Assembly: GCA_036446035.1 (NCBI GenBank)
Contig: JAZFSG010000055.1
Coordinates: 1-30,654 of the forward strand
Length of the DNA stretch: 30,654 nt
Direction of reading: 5' to 3'
Origin: CAXMQS01 sp036446035
GTDB taxonomy: Bacteria > Actinomycetota > Acidimicrobiia > Spongiisociales > JAOTWH01
Part shown: positions 23,171-30,186 of the stretch, in pieces
Layout: every line of letters begins with the position of its first letter
How positions within the stretch are numbered: the first letter of the stretch is position 1
Notes under the pieces: generated by a model
What the model was told of the DNA's origin: nothing
The model's database searches: none
The model's input: the letters and a program-made list of their open reading frames with translations, nothing else
Made by a program: the position numbers and the translations under genes

Positions 23171-24295
23171 GTGACTAAAGCCGACAAAGTGGCCAACAAG
23201 GTGACTGATAAGGGCGACGACAAGAGCCTCGACATGGCCTTGACGCAGATCGAGCGCCAGTTCGGTAAGGGTGCCATCATGAAGCTCGGCGAGGGAGCGG
23301 TGCGCGACGTCGCTGCCATCCCGACGGGCGCCCTCTCGTTGGATCTAGCACTCGGCATCGGGGGAGTGCCCCGTGGCCGCATCGTCGAGATCTATGGTCC
23401 GGAGGCCTCGGGCAAGACAACGCTGGCGCTTCATGTCGTTGCCGAGGCACAGCGCAACGGGGGCAAGGCTGCGTTCATCGACGCCGAGCACGCCCTCGAT
23501 CCGGTTTACTCCAAGGCCCTTGGGGTCGATGTCGATGAGCTCCTCATCTCCCAGCCCGACACCGGCGAGCAGGCACTCGAGATCGTCGACATGCTCATCC
23601 GTTCCGGTGCCCTCGATGTCATCGTGATCGACTCGGTGGCGGCACTCGTCCCCCGTGCCGAGATCGAAGGGGAGATGGGTCAGTCCCATGTCGGGCTCCA
23701 GGCCCGCCTGATGTCGCAGGCGCTGCGCAAGTTGGCCGGCACCATCAATCGTTCAGACACCACTGCCATCTTCATCAACCAGTTGCGAGAGAAGATCGGT
23801 GTGATGTTCGGTAGCCCCGAGACCACACCCGGCGGCCGTGCCCTGAAGTTCTACGCCAGCACCCGCATCGACATTCGACGCATCGAGTCCATCAAGGAGG
23901 GCGACGCCATCGTCGGTAACCGGGTGAAGGCCAAGATCGCCAAGAACAAGGTGGCGCCGCCGTTCCGCATCGCCGAGTTCGACATCATGTTCGGAGAAGG
24001 CATTTCTCGTGAGGGCAGCTTGCTCGATGTTGCCGTCGAGCAGGGCATCGTCCTCAAGTCCGGTGCCTGGTACACCTACGACGGCGACCAGCTCGGGCAA
24101 GGCCGGGAGAAGTCGAAGCGCTTCTTGAGGGAGAACCCCGAGATCGCCGTACAGCTTCAGGCCAAGGTCCTGGAAGCTGTTGGCCTTCTCGACCCCCCCG
24201 TTGACGAGCGGCCCGATGGTGAAGCCCTCGATAGTGATGAGGTAGCGCCGACCGAGGTTGCGGTCGTCGATGAGAGCGTCGAGGAAGACGCCTAG
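23171..24295 (+). CDS. recA: Recombinase RecA
   Basis: 374 aa from GTG 23171, behind a GGAAGGAAG ribosome binding site. Walker A GPEASGKT is at 76-83; VIVIDSVAALVP is Walker B; the DNA-binding loops with EGEMGQSHVGLQARLMSQALRKL and INQLREKIGVMFGSPETTPGG are conserved. No intein interrupts it. RecA forms filaments on single-stranded DNA, drives homologous recombination and stimulates LexA self-cleavage. The last 40 residues are acidic. It is controlled by a LexA box inside its promoter, and its leader has a strong hairpin. recX, which often follows recA in actinobacteria, is absent; rny follows after 199 bp. Confidence 0.98.
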   Translation: MTKADKVANKVTDKGDDKSLDMALTQIERQFGKGAIMKLGEGAVRDVAAIPTGALSLDLALGIGGVPRGRIVEIYGPEASGKTTLALHVVAEAQRNGGKAAFIDAEHALDPVYSKALGVDVDELLISQPDTGEQALEIVDMLIRSGALDVIVIDSVAALVPRAEIEGEMGQSHVGLQARLMSQALRKLAGTINRSDTTAIFINQLREKIGVMFGSPETTPGGRALKFYASTRIDIRRIESIKEGDAIVGNRVKAKIAKNKVAPPFRIAEFDIMFGEGISREGSLLDVAVEQGIVLKSGAWYTYDGDQLGQGREKSKRFLRENPEIAVQLQAKVLEAVGLLDPPVDERPDGEALDSDEVAPTEVAVVDESVEEDA

Positions 24296-24333
24296 ACCCA
24301 GATCGAGCGGCCTCGGGAAACAGCCCGATGGTG

Positions 24334-24494
24334 TAACATCGTCGTGACACACACTCGTGAAATCAAAACTTTGAAACCACAACCAACAAGAGCAGCTGAG
24401 GGCGAGGCCTTCCACCGGTAGATAGCACCGGTGTTGTTCGTGTGTGTGCCGAGCAGAGAGCTCGGCACGCTCGCGTTGGCAGATTGGGGTCTGC
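24334..24494 (+). promoter_or_regulatory. Structured leader upstream of RNase Y (with possible promoter)
   Basis: This is the longest gene-free stretch (24296-24494). TAACAT (24334-24339) is a possible -10, giving a leader of about 150 nt. Inside are two perfect hairpins: CACCGGT/ACCGGTG with a 7-nt loop (24413-24433) and GTGCCGAG/CTCGGCAC with a 7-nt loop (24446-24468). ACACACAC (24347-24354) can also pair with GTGTGTGT (24440-24447), which would enclose the first hairpin and compete with the base of the second. I recognise no known riboswitch family. A terminator pair for recA is a simpler alternative. Confidence 0.5.
24413..24433 (+). terminator. 7-bp hairpin after recA, possible weak terminator
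   Basis: CACCGGT and ACCGGTG around AGATAGC, followed by TTGTT. It could end the recA transcript or be part of the rny leader. Confidence 0.4.
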
Positions 24495-26012
24495 ATGGAG
24501 ATCGTCATTGCCGCCGCGGCGGCAGTCGTAGGACTCGCCGTTGGGGCGGTGGCTATGCGGTCGAGATCCAGCAAGGCCGGCGATGCTGCCAGCCAGGTGT
24601 TGGCTAAGGCCCGCCAAGAAGCTCACGGCATCCTCTCCCGCGCCGAGTCCGAAGGAAGAGCTCAGGCCGATGCCTATCGGGACCGCGAGGACGCCACGCT
24701 GGAGCATCGACGGCTGGAGATCAGGTCAACGGACGAGCGCATCGCCCAGCGTGAAGCCACCCTCGAGCAGAGAGCAGGCAACCTCGCCGACCGCGAGCAA
24801 CTGGTGCTGGCCAGAGAGCAGGAGCTGACAGGACAGCGCGCCGACCTCGATCGCATGCAGGAAGAGGCGCGGGCCTATCTCGAAAAGGTCACCGGCTTCG
24901 ACTCCAAGGCGGCGAAGGAGGAGCTGCTGGCGGGAGTCGAGGACGAGGCCAGGCGCGACGCCATGATCCTTGTGCGCGACCTCGAGGTGAAGGCCAGGGA
25001 GGAGGCAGACCGTAGGGCCCGACGCATCCTGACCGGAGCGGTACAGCGCCTGTCCTCGGAAGTCGTTGCCGACTCGACGGTTTCCGTCGTCACGCTGCCA
25101 TCCGACGACATGAAGGGCCGCATCATTGGCCGCGAGGGTCGCAACATCCGCGCCATCGAGTCCGTGACCGGCGTCAACATCGTTGTCGACGACACGCCCG
25201 AGACGGTGGCGGTGTCGTCCTTTGATCCGGTGCGACGCGAGATCGCCCGGTTGACGCTGGTACGGCTGGTGGCAGACGGCAGGATCCACCCGACCTCCAT
25301 CGAGGAGGCCTACAGCAAGTCCCAGGCGGAAGTCGAGCAGAGCATCCGGGACGCCGGTGAGTGGGCGATCCTCGAGGCCGGAGTGAGCCGACTGGCCCCA
25401 GAGCTCGTGGTATTGCTGGGTCGCCTCAAGTACCACACCTCCTACGGCCAGAACGTGCTGTCACACCTGGTTGAGTCGGCCAATATCGCCGAGATGCTGG
25501 CGGCCGAGCTCGGCGTTGACCCGGCGGAGGCAAAGCGCGCCGCCTTCCTCCATGACATCGGCAAGGCCGTCAGTCACGAGGTCGGGAGCTCCCACGCCAT
25601 GGCCGGAGCCGAGATCGCCAGGAGATTCGGAGAGGACCCTGCCGTCGTCCACGGCATCGAGGCCCACCACAACGAGGTCGATCCGCGAACGCTCACCGCC
25701 ATCCTGGTTCAGGCCGCTGACGCCGTGTCAGCTGCTCGCCCCGGCGCCCGGCGCGAGGCTCTCGAATCGTACGTGAGACGTCTGGAGAGGCTCGAGGAGA
25801 TCGCACAGAGTTTCGAAGGCGTTGAGCGCGTGTTCGCCATGCAGGCGGGCCGCGAGATCCGCATCGTCGTCGACCCGGCCCGTCTCGACGACCTCGAGGC
25901 CGCTGATCTGGCTCGCCGTATCGCCCGTCGCGTCGAGCGGGATCTTCAGTACCCCGGTCAGATAGAAGTCACGGTCATCAGAGAGTTGCGCTCCACCGAT
26001 TACGCCCGATGA
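24495..26012 (+). CDS. rny: Ribonuclease Y
   Basis: 505 aa. Order of parts: N-terminal membrane anchor (residues 2-20, IVIAAAAAVVGLAVGAVA), a long charged coiled coil (about 25-190) with heptad-like Glu/Arg/Ala repeats, a KH domain with GRIIGREGRNIRA (about 207-219), and an HD domain with HDIGK (His353, Asp354) and downstream metal-ligand histidines (GSSHAMAGAEIA, GIEAHHNEVD). It is the membrane-bound endonuclease that initiates mRNA decay. ATG 24495 follows TTGGGG; the earlier in-frame start at 24444 would put 17 unrelated residues before the anchor. Its stop overlaps miaB (ATGA). RNase Y next to miaB is not the classical actinobacterial order, where recX usually occupies this place. Confidence 0.96.
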   Translation: MEIVIAAAAAVVGLAVGAVAMRSRSSKAGDAASQVLAKARQEAHGILSRAESEGRAQADAYRDREDATLEHRRLEIRSTDERIAQREATLEQRAGNLADREQLVLAREQELTGQRADLDRMQEEARAYLEKVTGFDSKAAKEELLAGVEDEARRDAMILVRDLEVKAREEADRRARRILTGAVQRLSSEVVADSTVSVVTLPSDDMKGRIIGREGRNIRAIESVTGVNIVVDDTPETVAVSSFDPVRREIARLTLVRLVADGRIHPTSIEEAYSKSQAEVEQSIRDAGEWAILEAGVSRLAPELVVLLGRLKYHTSYGQNVLSHLVESANIAEMLAAELGVDPAEAKRAAFLHDIGKAVSHEVGSSHAMAGAEIARRFGEDPAVVHGIEAHHNEVDPRTLTAILVQAADAVSAARPGARREALESYVRRLERLEEIAQSFEGVERVFAMQAGREIRIVVDPARLDDLEAADLARRIARRVERDLQYPGQIEVTVIRELRSTDYAR

Positions 26013-27379
26013 TCAATCTGGGGCTCCCCGCCGTCCAACGGCAGGCGACACGCAGCGGCCAGACCTACTTCGTGCGTACCTTCGGGTGCCAGATGAACGA
26101 GCACGACTCGGAGCGCATCGCGGGGTTGCTGGAAGCCGATGGCCTGAGTCCCTCCGACGACCCGGCGAACGCCGACGTGCTCGTGCTCAACACCTGCTGC
26201 ATCCGGGAGAATGCTGACAACAAGCTGTACGGCAACCTCGGCCACTTCAAGCCACTCAAGGATGCCAACCCCGACATGAGGATCGTCGTCGGTGGATGCT
26301 TGGCGCAGAAGGACCAGGGTGTGGTCCAGGAGCGTGCCCCCTGGGTTGACGTCGTCTTCGGCACTCACAACCTGCATCGCGTCGTTGATCTGCTGGATCA
26401 TGCCGAGGAGTGGGGTCCCGTCACCGAGATCTGGGAGGAGACCACCTCTGCCGACGAGATGCCGTCTGTCCTGCCTGCCAACCGCCAGACGCCGTTCTCG
26501 GCGTGGGTGACCATCACCATCGGCTGCAACAATTCGTGCACCTTCTGCATCGTTCCCATCGTGCGCGGCGCAGAGATCAGTCGCCGTCTCGGTGACATCG
26601 TCGGTGAGGTTCAGGGACTGGCCGCGACCGGCGTCAAGGAGGTGACCCTGCTCGGCCAGAACGTCAACTCCTACGGCCGGGAGCTCGATCTCGGGGGGCG
26701 CAAGCCGCTCTTTGCCGACTTGCTGCGGCGGGTAGGCGAGATCGACGGAATCGAGCGCATCCGCTACACCAGCCCTCATCCCAAGGACTTCCGCGAGGAC
26801 GTCGCCATGGCCATGGCCGAGACGGCGGCGGTGTGCGAGCACCTCCATCTTCCGCTGCAGTCGGGGAGCGACCGGATCCTGGCGGCGATGCATCGCGGCT
26901 ACAGCGCCGAACGCTTCCTCAACAAGCTGGCAATCGCTCGTGATGCCATGCCGGGTCTGGCCGCCTCTACGGACATCATCGTCGGCTTCCCCGGAGAGAC
27001 CGACGCGGACTTCGAGGCAACGCTCGACGTCGTCGCGACGGCGCGTTTCGACTCGGCATACACCTTCAAGTTCTCACCGCGACCGGGAACGCCCGCCGCC
27101 GAGATGGACAACCAGGTCGCTGAGGACATCGTCGCCGAGCGCTACGACCGGCTGACCGAACTCCAGCAGCAGATCTCGCTTGAGCGCAACCAGGCCGAGG
27201 TCGGCCGCTCTCACGAGATCCTGGTCGAGGGACCGTCGCGCAAGGACGAGCTGATGACGACGGGACGCACCCGCACCAACAAGCTTGTCCACGTGCCGGC
27301 GGAGCTGGCAGCAGGCGACCTTGCCGACGTTGTCATCACGGAGGCGGCAACCCACCATCTCATGGGGAGCCTGGCCTGA
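26009..27379 (+). CDS. miaB: tRNA-2-methylthio-N6-dimethylallyladenosine synthase MiaB
   Basis: 456 aa. The N-terminal motif FVRTFGCQMNEHDSER is the MiaB signature. The radical-SAM cluster ligands are Cys173, Cys177, Cys180 (GCNNSCTFCIVP), followed by VRGAEISR. The C-terminal TRAM domain is present. It adds the methylthio group to isopentenyl-A37 of tRNAs, acting after MiaA, whose gene follows directly. It starts in the rny stop (ATGA). Its paralogue RimO is 6 kb upstream; the FGCQMN versus LGCAKN motifs separate the two. Confidence 0.97.
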   Translation: MINLGLPAVQRQATRSGQTYFVRTFGCQMNEHDSERIAGLLEADGLSPSDDPANADVLVLNTCCIRENADNKLYGNLGHFKPLKDANPDMRIVVGGCLAQKDQGVVQERAPWVDVVFGTHNLHRVVDLLDHAEEWGPVTEIWEETTSADEMPSVLPANRQTPFSAWVTITIGCNNSCTFCIVPIVRGAEISRRLGDIVGEVQGLAATGVKEVTLLGQNVNSYGRELDLGGRKPLFADLLRRVGEIDGIERIRYTSPHPKDFREDVAMAMAETAAVCEHLHLPLQSGSDRILAAMHRGYSAERFLNKLAIARDAMPGLAASTDIIVGFPGETDADFEATLDVVATARFDSAYTFKFSPRPGTPAAEMDNQVAEDIVAERYDRLTELQQQISLERNQAEVGRSHEILVEGPSRKDELMTTGRTRTNKLVHVPAELAAGDLADVVITEAATHHLMGSLA

Positions 27380-28284
27380 GCATCGTCGGGGCCATCGTCG
27401 GCCCCACCGCCTCTGGCAAGTCCGCTGTTGCCATGGCGTTGGCGACCGATGGCGTCGAGATCGTTTCCGTTGACTCCATGCAGGTGTATCGCGGCATGGA
27501 CATCGGCACCGCCAAGCCAACCTTGTCGGAGAGGAGCCAGGTGCCACACCACATGATCGACCTGGTTGACCCGACGGAGCTGTTCTCCGTCGCCGAGTTC
27601 CAGGAGCAAGGTCGAGCTGCTCTTGCGGGCATAGCCGGTTCGGCGCTAGTGGCTGGAGGCAGCGGGCTGCACCTGAGAGCCTTGATCGATCCCCTCGACT
27701 TCCCGCCGACGGATTCCGAACTGCGCGCCGCGCTGGAAGCTCTCGACCTCCCCGAGCTTGCGGGCCGACTGCTGGCGGCCGACTCGAGTGCCGCTGCTGT
27801 TGTCGACATGGCCAACAAGCGACGAGTGCAGCGCGCTGTCGAAATCGTGGAGTTGACGGGCCAGACGCCGACGCAGCGTTCCTCCAGCGCCCAGGCTGCG
27901 GCAGTGGAGAACTACGAGAGCGTTGCACCGGTGGCGATCGTTGGGCTTGACCCTCTCGACGAGCTCGAGGCCAGGATCGAAGCCAGGGTGGAAGCCATGG
28001 TGGGCGGGGGCTGGCTCGAGGAGGTTGCGGCATTGGACGGCCGGCTCGGAGCCACGGCCGCCGGCGCCATCGGGTACAGGGAGCTGGCCGACGTGGTGAA
28101 GGGGGAGACGAGCCTCGCCGATGCTCGCGTCGCCATTTCGGCCGCGACGAGGGCCCTAGCGAAGCGGCAACGCACCTACTTTCGCAAGGACCCACGGGTC
28201 CGCTGGCTACCGTGGCGTTCCAATCTCGGCGACCGCGTCAGCGAGGCCGCGGCGGCACTCGAGGAGGGCAAGTGGAATTCCTGA
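27376..28284 (+). CDS. miaA: tRNA dimethylallyltransferase MiaA, with CTG start
   Basis: 302 aa if it starts at CTG 27376. The reading frame holds the essential P-loop GPTASGKS (9-16) and DSMQVYRGMDIGTAKP (33-48), then the rest of the family. The first ATG in this frame is 27433, downstream of the P-loop, and no ATG, GTG or TTG occurs in frame between the preceding stop (27181-27183) and 27433. CTG 27376 overlaps the miaB stop as CTGA, in the same way as the other coupled starts here, and GGGGAG (27364-27369) lies 6 nt upstream. MiaA transfers dimethylallyl to A37 of UNN-decoding tRNAs. Automatic annotation is likely to start at 27433 and lose the P-loop. Confidence 0.9.
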   Translation: MSIVGAIVGPTASGKSAVAMALATDGVEIVSVDSMQVYRGMDIGTAKPTLSERSQVPHHMIDLVDPTELFSVAEFQEQGRAALAGIAGSALVAGGSGLHLRALIDPLDFPPTDSELRAALEALDLPELAGRLLAADSSAAAVVDMANKRRVQRAVEIVELTGQTPTQRSSSAQAAAVENYESVAPVAIVGLDPLDELEARIEARVEAMVGGGWLEEVAALDGRLGATAAGAIGYRELADVVKGETSLADARVAISAATRALAKRQRTYFRKDPRVRWLPWRSNLGDRVSEAAAALEEGKWNS

Positions 28285-29039
28285 AGATGGAGGGTCTCGG
28301 TAACGACTTCGTCGTGGTCGAGGGCGCTTCCGACCCTGCCGTTGCCGACATAGTTGCCTGGTGTGACCGCAGGCGCGGCATCGGTGCCGACGGCGTGCTG
28401 CTGGTCTCGCCCTCCGATGGCGGCGTCACCATGAAGTACTGGAACGCGGACGGCTCATCAGCGCCGACTTGCGGCAACGGCGTGCGCTGTGTTGCTCGCC
28501 TCGCCGTCGACAAGTCCTGGGTGCCACCAGGGCCCTTCACCGTGTTCACCGATGCCGGCCCGACAGCCGTCGAGGTGCCCAAGGACGGCCCGGTCAGGGC
28601 ACATCTCGGAGTCCCGTCATCGCCAGGACCCGAGGTGGAGATCGCCGGCTACACCTTTGCGACACTGACCCTTGGCAATCCTCACGCCGTCACCATCGTC
28701 GATGACCCTTTCATCTTCCCGGTGTCGGCTGTCGGGCCCATTGTCGAGGGCGACCCGGCCTTCCCCGAGAGGACCAACGTCGAGTTCGTTGCCGCCATCG
28801 ATCGTGGTCGGGCGGCGGCCCGCATTTGGGAACGCGGGGTAGGGGAGACGCTGGCCAGCGGCACCGGTGCATCTGCGGCCGCTGTTGTTGCTCACCGTGC
28901 AGGTCTCGTTGACGCTGCGGTCACCGTTGATCTCGCCGGCGGCAAGCTCCGAGTTGAGATAGGCGAAGACGGGGTATGGACCGAAGGTCCGGTGACCTAC
29001 GTCTTCTCCGGTGAGCTGGGAGCCCCTACAGGCTCCTGA
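28272..29039 (+). CDS. dapF: Diaminopimelate epimerase, lacking the second catalytic Cys
   Basis: 255 aa from GTG 28272, which overlaps the miaA end by 13 bp behind a GGAGGG site; the N-terminus EFLKMEGLGNDFVVVEG is typical. DapF interconverts LL- and meso-diaminopimelate using two cysteines. The first, Cys67 in TCGNGVRC, is present. The second, normally in GET-x-x-C-G-[ST]-G, is Ser196 here (GVGETLASGTGAS). Other family residues (NADGS, GNPHAV, WERGVGET) are intact, so this looks like a true DapF with an active-site change. It may be slow, use Ser as base, or have another substrate. It is convergent with lexA and overlaps it by 14 bp. Confidence 0.93.
   Translation: MEFLKMEGLGNDFVVVEGASDPAVADIVAWCDRRRGIGADGVLLVSPSDGGVTMKYWNADGSSAPTCGNGVRCVARLAVDKSWVPPGPFTVFTDAGPTAVEVPKDGPVRAHLGVPSSPGPEVEIAGYTFATLTLGNPHAVTIVDDPFIFPVSAVGPIVEGDPAFPERTNVEFVAAIDRGRAAARIWERGVGETLASGTGASAAAVVAHRAGLVDAAVTVDLAGGKLRVEIGEDGVWTEGPVTYVFSGELGAPTGS
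29019..29036. terminator. Hairpin spanning the convergent dapF and lexA ends
   Basis: GGAGCC and GGCTCC around CCTACA, a perfect 6-bp stem readable on both strands. The lexA stop codon is in the loop and the dapF stop is just after the stem. There is no U-tract, so it would be a weak or Rho-assisted bidirectional terminator. Confidence 0.45.
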
Positions 29040-29646
29040 GGACGCTGACGACTCGGCCCAGGATCTCAACGCCGTCCGTGAACACCATCGGGGCGTACTC
29101 GGGGTTCTCGGCGATCAGGGTCACCCGACCATCTCCCTTGCGCAGCCTCTTCACTGTGGCTTCTTCGCCGTCGATGAGAGCCGCAACGATGTCGCCGCTG
29201 TCGGCGTCCTGTTGGCGGCGCACCACGACTAGGTCCCCCTCGAGTATGCCGGCGTCGATCATGGAATCGCCTTTGACCTCCAACATGAAGACAGGCTCCT
29301 TGCCCACGAGCGAGGTCGGGAGCGAATAGACCTCTTCGATGTCGTGTTCGGCGAGGATGGGCGAGCCGGCTGCAATGCGGCCAACGAGTGGCACTTCTCG
29401 GACGCCGCCGCGAGCGATGCCAACCGACGGCTGCTTGTCCGCGACCACCTCGATGGCTCGAGGCTTGGATGGATCACGGCGCAGCCGGCCACTCTTGACG
29501 AGAGCGGACAGGTGGGAATGGACGGTCGATGGCGAACTCAGCCCTACCGCCTCGCCGATCTCCCTCACGGAGGGGGGATAGCCCCGTCCCTCGACGGTAG
29601 AGGAGATGTAGTCGAGTATCTCCTGCTGCCGGGTGGTGATAGTCAT
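29026..29646 (-). CDS. lexA: SOS repressor LexA
   Basis: 206 aa. The N-terminal winged helix (1-66) has TTRQQEILDYI and GYPPSVREIGEAVGLSSPSTVHSHL. The S24 autoprotease domain has cleavage site Ala93-Gly94 (GRIAAGSPI), catalytic Ser128 in VKGDSMIDAGI and Lys166 in EATVKRL. RecA filaments trigger cleavage, lifting repression. ATG 29646 follows AAGGG; the open frame from 29700 would add a stretch with no family match. Three LexA-box-like sites lie upstream (29697-29762), so lexA is likely autoregulated and shares its operator with the divergent LysM gene. Its end overlaps dapF on the other strand. Confidence 0.97.
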   Translation of the reverse strand: MTITTRQQEILDYISSTVEGRGYPPSVREIGEAVGLSSPSTVHSHLSALVKSGRLRRDPSKPRAIEVVADKQPSVGIARGGVREVPLVGRIAAGSPILAEHDIEEVYSLPTSLVGKEPVFMLEVKGDSMIDAGILEGDLVVVRRQQDADSGDIVAALIDGEEATVKRLRKGDGRVTLIAENPEYAPMVFTDGVEILGRVVSVLRSL

Positions 29647-29696
29647 GAGAGGCCCTTCATCGATTGCGATGACAGTAGTGCCGGGAGCATCACCAC

Positions 29697-29712
29697 CCAA
29701 ACATATGTTCGA
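29697..29712. promoter_or_regulatory. LexA box A (weak, proximal to lexA)
   Basis: CCAAACATATGTTCGA has one perfect half (GTTCGA) and a 4/6 left half. On the minus strand a TATGTT within it could be the lexA -10. Confidence 0.6.
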
Positions 29713-29720
29713 CTTGCCTG

Positions 29721-29736
29721 ACGAACAGATGTTCGG
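29721..29736. promoter_or_regulatory. LexA box B (strong)
   Basis: ACGAACAGATGTTCGG contains the full CGAAC-N4-GTTCG core. Its centre is 24 bp from box A. Confidence 0.88.
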
Positions 29737-29746
29737 TATGGTTCAG

Positions 29747-29762
29747 TCGAACGCGCGTTCGT
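29747..29762. promoter_or_regulatory. LexA box C (strong, proximal to LysM gene)
   Basis: TCGAACGCGCGTTCGT contains the full CGAAC-N4-GTTCG core and differs from the ideal TCGAAC-N4-GTTCGA at the last base only. Its centre is 26 bp from box B. A TAGCGT -10-like element for the LysM gene begins at 29778. Confidence 0.9.
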
Positions 29763-29820
29763 GTCACACCCCACGAATAGCGTGTCGGTTAGGTAGGAAC
29801 CGAGCAGGAGGTAGGGACTG

Positions 29821-30111
29821 ATGAAGAGAACGCACACCGCCCCACACCGGGCGTTGGTCCTCCTCGCGATACTCGCCATTGGGGTCCTCCTCCTGCTCGC
29901 TACCGCCTCGGCTGCCACCGGCAGCAGCCAACCACCAGCGACGCCGACGGCATACGTCGTGCAGCCGGGGGACACGCTGTGGTCGATCGCCGAGGCCGCC
30001 TACGACGACGACATGGATACTCGCCAGGCGATCCACTCCATCAAGGCCCTCAATGACCTCGGATCGTCGGCGTTGTCGATCGGCCAGCCCTTGTTGCTCC
30101 CCGCCAGCTAG
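29821..30111 (+). CDS. Membrane-anchored LysM protein, predicted SOS-induced division inhibitor (YneA/Rv2719c-like)
   Basis: 96 aa with a strong ribosome binding site AGGAGGT 8 nt before the ATG. Residues 11-30 form one TM segment or uncleaved signal anchor, then a short Pro/Thr/Ser linker, then a single LysM peptidoglycan-binding domain (about 44-93) with YVVQPGDTLWSIAE. The topology, size, and position divergent from lexA with LexA boxes in the shared region match YneA of Bacillus and Rv2719c of Mycobacterium, which delay division after DNA damage. The family assignment is by context and architecture; the sequence outside the LysM repeat is not diagnostic. A cell-wall role at the septum is the likely function. 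Confidence 0.88.
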   Translation: MKRTHTAPHRALVLLAILAIGVLLLLATASAATGSSQPPATPTAYVVQPGDTLWSIAEAAYDDDMDTRQAIHSIKALNDLGSSALSIGQPLLLPAS

Positions 30112-30115
30112 GCGG
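30101..30115 (+). terminator. Short hairpin at the LysM gene stop
   Basis: CCGCC and GGCGG flank AGCTA, a perfect 5-bp stem that includes the stop codon. No U-tract follows, so it is a weak candidate. Confidence 0.3.
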
Positions 30116-30153
30116 CAGCTGGGTCTTGCCAGCAGGGTTTCGCCAGCTGGGTC
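30116..30153. repeat. Direct repeat CAGCTGGGTC, two copies 28 bp apart
   Basis: Copies at 30116-30125 and 30144-30153 in the 75-bp gap after the LysM gene. A CGCCC/GGGCG hairpin follows at 30168-30182 near the end of the convergent gene. No gene is visible in this gap. Confidence 0.5.
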
Positions 30154-30186
30154 ACTACAACACAGGTCGCCCGAGGAGGGCGGTCC

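Noticed and set aside
27433..28284. miaA starting at the ATG 27433
   Set aside because: It removes the P-loop GPTASGKS that MiaA needs for catalysis; CTG 27376 with a Shine-Dalgarno keeps it.
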